A stretch of DNA of 64,000 bases from Comamonas sp. BIGb0152 (GTDB lineage Bacteria; Pseudomonadota; Gammaproteobacteria; Burkholderiales; Burkholderiaceae_C): positions 62,001 through 126,000 of the forward strand of contig NZ_JANUDY010000008.1 in the NCBI RefSeq assembly GCF_024809975.1, given 5' to 3'. The first letter of the stretch is position 1, and each line of letters begins with the position of its first letter. The translations under genes and the position numbers were made by a program. Positions 16,600 to 23,806 of the stretch are shown piece after piece. The notes under the pieces are model-generated. The model was not told the DNA's origin. It saw only the letters and a program-made list of their open reading frames with translations, and did not search any database.

Positions 16600-19077
16600 T
16601 TAGAAGTCGTACTTGGCCGTGAGCGTGAACTTGCGCGGGGCGCCGTAGTAGATCTGGCTGCCGGCAAAGTCGTAGTAGTTCTTGTCGAACAGGTTGTTGA
16701 TGTTGAGCTGCACGGACAGCTGGCGCGATATGTCGTAGCTGGCCATCATGCTGGCCAGGGTGATGGAGCCCTGGTCGCGGCGGGCGTCAACGCCAGTCGA
16801 CGTGGTGGTGGTGGCGTAGGTGGCGCTTTTCCAGGTGAGGCCACCGCCGACCTTGAGCGCAGTCCAGTTGCCGGGCAGGCGGTAGGTGGTGTAGAGGTGG
16901 GCCATGTTGTTGGGGCGCTGCGATTGCAGGCGGGTTTGGTCGGCGTTGCGTGCATCGGCCCGGGCAAAGCCGGCGATCAACTGCCAACCACGGGCCAGCT
17001 CGCCCGATACCTCGGCCTCAAAGCCTTTGCTGGTGACCCCTTTCTCGCCCCGGTAGGCGGGGTTGCCGGTGCCGCCAATCATGTTGTCGCCGTCTTGCAC
17101 GGCGACATTGTCTTGGGCGATGTGGAACACGGCCAGCGAGGCATTGACCTTGCCATCCAGGAAGGCGGCCTTGATGCCGGCCTCATAGGATTTGCCGGTG
17201 ACGGGGTCGAGGTAGCGGCCTTGGGTGTCTTGGTAGTTCTGCGGCTGGAAGATGTCGGTATAGCTGGCGTAGACCGTGTACGTGGCGTTGATGTCATACA
17301 GCAGGCCCGCGTACGGGGTGAAGACATCGTGCTTGCGGGTGGCGGTCAGGCTCTGGCTTTCCCAGCGGCTTTCGCGGCCGCCGATGATGAGCTTGAGGTC
17401 GTCGGCCAGCGACAGGCGCAGCGCGCCATACACGGCGCTTTGGCGCGTGCGGTCATCGCCCAGTGGGCGGAAGGCACCCCAGACGGGCTCGGGGTAGGAG
17501 CCATCCCATTCAAAGATATTGCCGATGGGCGTGGCGGTGTAGGCATGGTTGCCGTAGGCGTAGTTGGACTGGCTGGCGGTGAGGCCCACCACGGCCTCGT
17601 GCTTGCGGCCCAGCAGATCAAAGGGGCCGGTGGCCTGCAGGCTGCCGCTGTTTTGCGTAAAAGTCTGGCGCGAGTAGTTGGGGTAGGGCCCCAGGCCCAG
17701 GCCAGTGCCTTGCTCTGGCTGGTTGAGCAGGTACAGCAGTTTGGAGCTGTAGTCGGCATCCAAGCGGCTGGCGCTGGCTTTGATGGACCAGCCATTGTCA
17801 AAGCGGTGCTCCAGCCCGGCATAGGTGGTGTTGCTGGTGGTGTTCCACGATGTCCAATCCGCGCCGATGCTGAATGAGCGCGGCCAGTGGGTGGCACTGC
17901 CGTCTTGGTAGACCATGGGCAGGCCGCCCCAGGTGACGCCGGTGGGGCGCTTGGCCTGGTGTTCCAGCCCGATCCAGGCGGTGGTGTCGGGCGTCAAATC
18001 GGCCTCCACCGTGGCCAGCAGCGCGCGGTTGCGCGTGTGGTAGCGGTCCAGGTGCGAGTCGCGCTCATCGGCCATGGCGGCTACGCGTGCGCGAATGCGG
18101 CCGTCGTCGGTCAAAGGCGTGCTCAGGTCCAGGGTGGCGCGGCGCTCGTTCCAGGAGCCCAGGCTGACGCTGGCCGAACCGGTGAAGGTTTTGCTGCTGG
18201 CGCGCTTGCGCACCAGGTTGACCGAGGCGCCGGGGTTGCCGGCGCCGGTCATCAGGCCCGTAGCGCCGCGCACCACTTCGATCCGGTCATACAGAATCGG
18301 GTCGAGCATCGAGGCGCCAAAGAAGTCATTGGCAACAAAGGTCGGCACGCCGTCGTACTGGTAGTTGTCGATGTAGAAGCCCCGGGCGTCCAGATCGGTG
18401 CGGTCGCTGTCCGAGCTGATGGCCGAGATGCCGGTGATGTGGCGCGCTGCCTCGCCGATGCTGGTGATGCCCTGGTCCTCGATCTGCTGGCGGGTGAGCA
18501 CGCTGACCGATTGCGGTGTCTCGCGTGGCGACAGCTGCAGGCCGGTGGCGGCGGCGCTGCTGCGGATGGTGTAGTTGCCGCTGCCTTCGGTGGTGGCGCT
18601 GCGCTCGGCCTGGGCAGTTACGCGCAGCTCGGGCAGGGTGATGCTGGGCGCGCCCGCTGCTGCGGCGGATGCCGGCTGCGCGGCTGTCTGGGGTGCGGCG
18701 GGGGCTGCGCGCCGCACCACATAGCTGCCACTGGCATCGCGCTGGGCCTGCAGCGGTGAGCCGGCCAGCAAAGCTGCCAGCGCCTGGCCCACATCGGTAG
18801 CGCCTTGCACGCCAGGGCTTTGCAGGCCGGCGACGGTATCGGGCGCAAACGATATCAAGGTGCCCGAGTCTTGGCCCAAGCGGTTCAGGGCAGCGGCCAA
18901 GGGGCCGGCGGGGATGGAGTAGCTGCGTACCGCCTGCGGGCTGGCGGGCTGCTGGGCCTGGGCGGTTTGCGGCAGCGCCCCGAAGGTGGCGCAAGCTGCC
19001 AAGCCCAGGCAGAGCAGGTGGGCGGAGACGGCAATGCCACGGGGTTGGACGGGGGCGGAGAAGCGAGGGCGGTACAT
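16600..19077 (-). CDS. TonB-dependent siderophore receptor with STN signalling domain (FpvA/FoxA type)
   Basis: An 825-residue outer-membrane receptor. A signal peptide (cleavage near AQAQQ) precedes an STN domain (YSIPAGPLAAALNRLGQDSG ... GSYVVRR, about residues 50-120). That domain contacts a FecR-type anti-sigma factor. The plug follows (SPRETPQSVSVLTRQQIED, IEVVRGATGLMTGAGNPGAS), then a 22-strand barrel ending in the C-terminal aromatic FTLTAKYDF. It is encoded 114 nt downstream of a fecI-fecR pair on the same strand, so its transcription is presumably activated by that sigma factor when the siderophore is bound. The plug motifs match receptors for hydroxamate or mixed siderophores, but the ligand cannot be read from sequence. 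Confidence 0.93.
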   Translation of the reverse strand: MYRPRFSAPVQPRGIAVSAHLLCLGLAACATFGALPQTAQAQQPASPQAVRSYSIPAGPLAAALNRLGQDSGTLISFAPDTVAGLQSPGVQGATDVGQALAALLAGSPLQAQRDASGSYVVRRAAPAAPQTAAQPASAAAAGAPSITLPELRVTAQAERSATTEGSGNYTIRSSAAATGLQLSPRETPQSVSVLTRQQIEDQGITSIGEAARHITGISAISSDSDRTDLDARGFYIDNYQYDGVPTFVANDFFGASMLDPILYDRIEVVRGATGLMTGAGNPGASVNLVRKRASSKTFTGSASVSLGSWNERRATLDLSTPLTDDGRIRARVAAMADERDSHLDRYHTRNRALLATVEADLTPDTTAWIGLEHQAKRPTGVTWGGLPMVYQDGSATHWPRSFSIGADWTSWNTTSNTTYAGLEHRFDNGWSIKASASRLDADYSSKLLYLLNQPEQGTGLGLGPYPNYSRQTFTQNSGSLQATGPFDLLGRKHEAVVGLTASQSNYAYGNHAYTATPIGNIFEWDGSYPEPVWGAFRPLGDDRTRQSAVYGALRLSLADDLKLIIGGRESRWESQSLTATRKHDVFTPYAGLLYDINATYTVYASYTDIFQPQNYQDTQGRYLDPVTGKSYEAGIKAAFLDGKVNASLAVFHIAQDNVAVQDGDNMIGGTGNPAYRGEKGVTSKGFEAEVSGELARGWQLIAGFARADARNADQTRLQSQRPNNMAHLYTTYRLPGNWTALKVGGGLTWKSATYATTTTSTGVDARRDQGSITLASMMASYDISRQLSVQLNINNLFDKNYYDFAGSQIYYGAPRKFTLTAKYDF

Positions 19078-19191
19078 GCGATAGGGTCCCGGTTGAACAA
19101 GCTAGCAAAAGCGCACCGCAATGGGTTTTGCGGCACTTCTGCAGGGCTTGACACGCGGCGCAGGCCAATTGGCCATGTTTTTTGGGGAAGG

Positions 19192-20232
19192 CTAGCGGTT
19201 TCGCTCCACCGTTACCCACCAGCGGGTGCGGCTGATGGTGTGCACCGGCAATGCGCGGCTGAGCGCTGCCAGCACCCGGTCGGTATCGCCCAGCGGGTAG
19301 CTGCCCGATACGCGCAGCGCGGCGGCCTCGGGGCTGCAGTGCAAATGGCCAGAACGGTAGCGGGCCAGCTCGGCGACAAAGTCACCCAGGCGCATGTCAT
19401 CGGCCACCAGCATGCCCTGGGTCCAGGCCATCTCACTGGCGGGGGCTGCCGCTTCATGCAGCAGCTGGCTGGCACCTATGCGCCCTTGCTCGCCAGCGGC
19501 CAGGCGCAGGGTCTGGCTGCGGTCCTGGCGCAATTGCAGCTCGACCTGGCCTTCTTGCACCTGGACCAGGGTGTGGTCCGGGTACTGGCTTACGCTAAAG
19601 CGGGTGCCAATCGCCCGTGCCCAGCCTTGGCTGCTGCGCACCCGCAAAGGGCGGGCCTGGCCAGTCGCTGGGTCGGGGCTGGGGTCGGCGGCGCTTTCAA
19701 TATGGATCTCGCCGGCGCGCAGCACGATCAGCCGCTCGCTGCTGCTGTAGCGCAGATCCACCGCCGAGGCGGTATTGAGCAGCAGGCGCGTGCCATCGGC
19801 CAGCACGCTGCGCTGCTGCTGGCCGGTGGCGGTGGATAGATCCGCCGTAGCGCTGAGCCAGGCCTGCGTGCCCAGCGGGCTGTGGCCGACGGCCAGCAAA
19901 CCGCCGGCACCAGCGCCCAGCATGACCGCCAAACGCACCGCGTGGCGGCGCGACAGCGCGGGCGATGCGAGGGTCTGCACCGCCACCGCCGTGGGCACGC
20001 CGCGCAACTGGCTATCGACCTGGGCCATGCGCTGCCAGGCCTGGGCATGCAGCGGGTCGGCATCCAGCCACTGCTGCCACTGCTGGCGCTTGCGGCGGGC
20101 AGTGGCGCTGTCGCCGGGCTCCAGATCAAGCAGCCAGCGCACCGCGGCTTGGGCGACGGCGGGCGGGATGGCGGATGGCATCGATTGCGCGCCCAGCGGC
20201 ATGCCGCCGGGCAGGTGCTGCGGGGCGGCCAT
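19192..20232 (-). CDS. fecR: FecR-type anti-sigma factor / sigma regulator
   Basis: 346 residues from the ATG at 20232, one base after the stop of the sigma factor gene. N-terminal DUF4880 region: VAQAAVRWLLDLEPGDSATA, WLDADPLHAQAWQRM. A single membrane-like helix follows (AVMLGAGAGGLLAVG), then the periplasmic FecR domain (TATGQQRSVLADGTRLLLN, DLRYSSSERLIVLRAGEI, FSVSQYPDHTLVQVQEG) and a C-terminal STN-interacting part. It relays occupancy of the outer-membrane receptor to the sigma factor. A longer frame starting 30 codons upstream overlaps fecI and is not favoured. Confidence 0.93.
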   Translation of the reverse strand: MAAPQHLPGGMPLGAQSMPSAIPPAVAQAAVRWLLDLEPGDSATARRKRQQWQQWLDADPLHAQAWQRMAQVDSQLRGVPTAVAVQTLASPALSRRHAVRLAVMLGAGAGGLLAVGHSPLGTQAWLSATADLSTATGQQQRSVLADGTRLLLNTASAVDLRYSSSERLIVLRAGEIHIESAADPSPDPATGQARPLRVRSSQGWARAIGTRFSVSQYPDHTLVQVQEGQVELQLRQDRSQTLRLAAGEQGRIGASQLLHEAAAPASEMAWTQGMLVADDMRLGDFVAELARYRSGHLHCSPEAAALRVSGSYPLGDTDRVLAALSRALPVHTISRTRWWVTVERNR

Positions 20233-20233
20233 C

Positions 20234-20761
20234 TCAGCCCTGGCCCGCAAAATAGCAGCGCTCTGCGGCCAGCGCCAAGTGGCGGCGCACGCTGGTGCGC
20301 GATATGCCCAGCTGCTGGGCAATCTCCTCTTGCGTCAGGTCCTCCAGCCGCCACAGCAAAAAGGACTTGCGCGCGACGACGGGCAGGCCGCCCAGCAGGC
20401 GGTCAATCGCCACCAAGGTCTCCAGCACCATCAACTGGGCATCGGGCGGCGGGGCCACAGGCTCGGGCAGCAGGGCCAGCGCATCCAGGTAGGCCCGCTC
20501 GATCTGCCTGCGCCGCAGGTGGTTGGACAACAGGCGTTGCGCAATTGTGGTGAGGTAGGCGCGTGGCTCCAGCAGCTCTTGCAGTTGTTGGCGCTGCGTG
20601 CCCAGCACGCGCACAAAGGTGTTCTGCGCCAAATCCGCCGCATCCCATGCACAGCCCAATTTGCGCCGCAACCGCGCAACCAGCCAGCTGTGGTGCGCCT
20701 CGTACAGGGTTTGCACCGGATCGACTGCAGCTGAGGGCGGGATGCCGGGGCTTGGGTGCAT
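20234..20761 (-). CDS. fecI: FecI-family ECF sigma factor
   Basis: 175 residues with sigma-70 region 2 (AWDAADLAQNTFVRVLGTQ; EPRAYLTTIAQRLLSNHLRR) and region 4 (LPVVARKSFLLWRLEDLTQE, EIAQQLGISRTSVRRHLALA), the signature of iron-starvation ECF sigma factors. It directs RNA polymerase to the receptor gene promoter. A Fur-box-like palindrome lies about 20 nt upstream of the ATG, so iron repression is likely. It is followed by fecR with a 1-nt gap and then the receptor. Confidence 0.95.
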   Translation of the reverse strand: MHPSPGIPPSAAVDPVQTLYEAHHSWLVARLRRKLGCAWDAADLAQNTFVRVLGTQRQQLQELLEPRAYLTTIAQRLLSNHLRRRQIERAYLDALALLPEPVAPPPDAQLMVLETLVAIDRLLGGLPVVARKSFLLWRLEDLTQEEIAQQLGISRTSVRRHLALAAERCYFAGQG

Positions 20762-20780
20762 GGTGTTGGGGGAGTTATGG

Positions 20781-20800
20781 AATGAGAATGGTTCTTATTA
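20781..20800. promoter_or_regulatory. Fur box upstream of fecI
   Basis: AATGAGAATGGTTCTTATTA: the half-sites AATGAGAA and TTCTTATT are inverted repeats with one mismatch, matching the core of the Fur consensus. Position 20-40 nt before fecI fits repression by Fur-Fe2+. Confidence 0.7.
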
Positions 20801-20916
20801 TATGTGTGTATCCAGGTGTGCGTTGCAGGCGCGGGTGGCGATGGCGAGTAGCGTTTCTGGCGCTTTGGCCCAGTGATTGACCTGCACTTGTAAGGATCCC
20901 GCTTGGCCTAGCGATG

Positions 20917-21262
20917 TCAGTTGTCAATCACCTGTCCGCCCCGTTCAACTAGATTTACACCGAATCCCTCCGTGTAGTTCTGCGTCAAGGCATCATCTCG
21001 TAACTCCTGAAGCACCTAATGCCTAGATGGTTGTGAGCTCGTTGCCATTACCTCGTACTGTTCATTACGCCGTAGCCCTTGGCCTGCCTAAGACACAAGC
21101 ACCACATGAACACCATAGTCTTTGAGCGATAACACTTCACCTCCGGTGAACTGCCGCTGCTATATCCGGGCTACGTAAGAGGGCTTGTCATCTCTTACCA
21201 TCAAGTAACGGGATGAAGGTGCGAGTAACGCATTTGGCCGCTTGTGCAGCGCTCGTCTTTTT
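20917..21262 (-). pseudogene. decayed reading frame of unknown family
   Basis: One reverse-strand frame reads like protein but carries three stops: ...SSRYLMVRDDKPSYVARI(stop)QRQFTGGEVLSLKDYGVHVVLVS(stop)AGQGLRRNEQYEVM...(stop)VLQELRDDALTQNYTEGFG..., ending at 20917. It lies in the AT-richer gap beside the fec operon. I do not recognise the family, and it could be chance. It probably marks gene loss after insertion of foreign DNA. Confidence 0.3.
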
Positions 21263-21489
21263 AGCGAGTCGATTTACATTTGAGGAAATTGTCCTCCGGC
21301 ACAGGTCACTTCATATTTTTAGGAAAATTAGGCGGATTTGTGGTTGAGTAGTTATGCATTGGAAATGCAGAAATGAATAAGGCCAGAATTTGCTGGCCTG
21401 AGAATATTTGCATCTATTTGCATTAGTGAAAATTGCTGTGAATTCTTCGATCTTTGATGCTTTTTCACCGATTTGAGTATTTTTTTTCT

Positions 21490-22269
21490 CTATTCCGGAT
21501 GAGTAGTTTTCATTTCATGTATAAATTCAAATAAACCGGCCTTTGAAATGCGAGCGCTATTAGTAAGCTCTTTGGTCAGTGCTTCCGCGTCGACCTCAAA
21601 TAGAGGGTCGATTTCATCTTTCCAAACCGAAAACTGCACCACAATAAGTGCTGCTGTAGGGTCAAGTGGATCTGCATTATTTCTATAGATGTTGCTAAAA
21701 TAATGTGCATGTTTTAGAACTTCATAATCGAGGCTTAAGTAGAATTGGTGGCGCCAAAACTCTCTTTGCTCTTTCAGGATTGTGTTGAGTTCAGGAGTTA
21801 CTACTGATCCAAAAATCTTCTCTGCTCGTAATAGATGGCGAGCGCAACTTGACCAGTTCATTCGGTCTGCTTTTGGTGGACCATCCTTTTTTCCATCCAT
21901 CAGGACGCTGTATGCCCATTTATAAGATGTGATGATTTGTTCGATGTATTTTTCGTCACGCCTCCATTGCCGATCGGCTGTATACGCTCTTCTTGCTAAG
22001 TCGGTGCTGATTGCAACAGCTGCCAAAGCAAGACCTGCGAATAATGCATTTACCCCGCCAAATACGTCACCCAATGATGCAAGTTGATTCAGGATTTTAC
22101 ATTCTTGGTCATTTTTGCATAGCTTGTCTAGGAAATATTGACCACCACCAAGACCCCACAATCCCCAGAGTACTACTAGTATGGTCATCGTAATGGGTAC
22201 CATCAACCAATAGGCATTTCTTTGAAAAAACCCTCGCACTGCTTTCCTTTGCGCTTCGCACTGATCCAT
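21490..22269 (-). CDS. two-helix membrane protein, possible phage-defence (abortive-infection-like) protein
   Basis: 259 residues, AT-rich relative to the window. Helix 1 (YWLMVPITMTILVVLWGLWG) and helix 2 (GDVFGGVNALFAGLALAAVA) flank a short loop with Cys; the remaining 170 residues are soluble and helical, with a conserved-looking YTADRQWRRDEKYIEQIITS right after the membrane. A helix of the form FG..NALFAGLA followed by a charged helix is typical of a broad group annotated as putative phage abortive infection proteins; the assignment rests on that motif only. It stands alone with no toxin or nuclease partner. No strong ribosome binding site precedes the ATG at 22269. Confidence 0.6.
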   Translation of the reverse strand: MDQCEAQRKAVRGFFQRNAYWLMVPITMTILVVLWGLWGLGGGQYFLDKLCKNDQECKILNQLASLGDVFGGVNALFAGLALAAVAISTDLARRAYTADRQWRRDEKYIEQIITSYKWAYSVLMDGKKDGPPKADRMNWSSCARHLLRAEKIFGSVVTPELNTILKEQREFWRHQFYLSLDYEVLKHAHYFSNIYRNNADPLDPTAALIVVQFSVWKDEIDPLFEVDAEALTKELTNSARISKAGLFEFIHEMKTTHPE

Positions 22270-22593
22270 GATCGATCTTTATATCAGTTGTTGAGAGACC
22301 AGTACTCTACCTTTAAATGGCATTCAAATCAGCCCGCTGAGGCATCTCTTTTTGGGTAGCTGCAACAGATTGCTTTAAAGTCTCTTAGCCGCCGAGAATT
22401 CCGTTTTCTACTCAGCCAACTTTGGGCGCTTGGTCAAGTCCAGCCTCCTATCACATTGCTGCAAATCAATCTTGGTGACTTTATGCCTTGTATGGGGATC
22501 TCTTTTTTCTTGATCGAGGGCAGAGAGGCGCGCCCCCACAGTGTGGATTACGTGTTAGATAGCTGCGAACGGGTCATATAGAGATGCATTGGG
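22270..22593. other. intergenic region, nothing recognised
   Basis: 324 nt, moderately AT-rich, between the membrane protein gene and the end of the gene at 22594. No coding frame, RNA or repeat recognised. Confidence 0.5.
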
Positions 22594-23310
22594 TTATGCC
22601 TCTGCATGGCGAAGCAGGGGGCCGAGCATGTGTGATCGCCGTTGAGCAGGGACTTGCTTATGCACAGGCCGGCACTGCCGGCATCTGAGAAGTGAAGCAC
22701 GGCAAACTATTGATCCACGCAGGGTGCGACCTATCTCATGAAATTCCTGTGGATGCCCACGAGTCGCCCAGATTTGCCGTTTCGGTAGTAAAGGCTGCTT
22801 CCTGGATTGCTTCATTCCATAGCGGCCCGCCCCATAAAACGCTGGGAGACACAGCACATTGAAAGGCAGCGACAGCAGCAGCACCAGCCAACCCACTTGC
22901 ACCCCGCTCTGCACGCCCCACCCAACATCCTCCCAAAGGCGATGACTCGGCGGAAAAAAGCCCGCCTGCATATCGTGCAGCGACCACAGTGCGCCACCCA
23001 AGGCGGAGCCCAGCAGCACGGTCAGCAGCAGCATCAGAGTTGTCAGCGCCCAAGCTGGCCACTGCCGCGCTCTTGGCCAGCAAGCCAGCATGGATGCCAA
23101 GCCGGCCGCAAACACCGCGCAAAAGAGGGCGATGTACTGGAAGGGATGCTGCGCGTGGTACATGAACATGCGGTAGAGGCCGCCAAACACCAGCTGCAGC
23201 CCAACGACATCACGCAGCACCAGATAGACCGCTGAACAGTACAGAGTCAGGCCGGCAAAGACGAGCGCAAAAACCTTGGCCGCCAGGACGGTGGGATCTG
23301 GAGGTCTCAT
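22594..23310 (-). CDS. multispanning hypothetical membrane protein; C terminus doubtful
   Basis: The first about 170 residues contain four to five hydrophobic helices (VFALVFAGLTLYCSAVYLVL, FQYIALFCAVFAAGLASMLA, ALTTLMLLLTVLLGSALGGA, VGWLVLLLSLPFNVLCLP). The last about 70 residues (KQSRKQPLLPKRQIWATRGH onward) are Arg/His/Cys-rich and unlike the rest. In the adjacent frame the same DNA reads NEAIQEAAFTTETANLGDSW ending at a stop near 22736, which is more protein-like, so a frameshift near 22825 is possible. The ATG overlaps the stop of the upstream acetyltransferase gene by 4 nt (ATGA). Family unknown. Confidence 0.55.
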   Translation of the reverse strand: MRPPDPTVLAAKVFALVFAGLTLYCSAVYLVLRDVVGLQLVFGGLYRMFMYHAQHPFQYIALFCAVFAAGLASMLACWPRARQWPAWALTTLMLLLTVLLGSALGGALWSLHDMQAGFFPPSHRLWEDVGWGVQSGVQVGWLVLLLSLPFNVLCLPAFYGAGRYGMKQSRKQPLLPKRQIWATRGHPQEFHEIGRTLRGSIVCRASLLRCRQCRPVHKQVPAQRRSHMLGPLLRHAEA

Positions 23311-23762
23311 GCGGGAGGCCGCGCAACGAAGGCCTGTTTTTCATGGCTGTCAAAACCGGCCTCGGCATAAAAGCGCAAGGTGGCCTCATCCTTGCTGCCC
23401 GTCATCAGCATGGCCTTGTGGCAGCTCTTGGCCCAGGCCTGCGCCAAGGCGGCATGCAGCAGGGCTCTGCCATAGCCGCGCTGGCGGTAGTCGGCGTGGG
23501 TGACGACGTTCTCGATCAACGCATAAGGTCGGCAACCCCGCGTGAGATTGGCGATCACCAGCAGCACGCAGCTGCTGACCAACTCTGGGCCGACAAAGCC
23601 GCCGAGGTACAGATTGCGCGGGTCCGCCATCAAGCCTTGCCAGATGGCTTGTACCTGTGGCAGCGGCGGCAGGGCGTCGTCTGCGGGGTGCAGATGGGTG
23701 TACAGCGCAAGCACAGATTCGACAAGGGGGCGAATGGCGAGAGGCGGTGGGGAGGGGTGCAT
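23307..23762 (-). CDS. GNAT-family N-acetyltransferase
   Basis: 151 residues with the GNAT core: LYLGGFVGPELVSSCVLLV (strands 2-3), IENVVTHADYRQRGYGRALL (motif A with the acetyl-CoA pyrophosphate loop RQRGYG) and KAMLMTGSKDEATLRFYAEA plus GF (motif B). It transfers acetyl from acetyl-CoA to an unknown amine. It is first in a two-gene unit with the membrane protein, overlapping it by 4 nt. Confidence 0.88.
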   Translation of the reverse strand: MHPSPPPLAIRPLVESVLALYTHLHPADDALPPLPQVQAIWQGLMADPRNLYLGGFVGPELVSSCVLLVIANLTRGCRPYALIENVVTHADYRQRGYGRALLHAALAQAWAKSCHKAMLMTGSKDEATLRFYAEAGFDSHEKQAFVARPPA

Positions 23763-23806
23763 GACGAAAGCGGCCCTTGCAGGCTAAGTGGGCCGTCGAT
23801 CTTATG

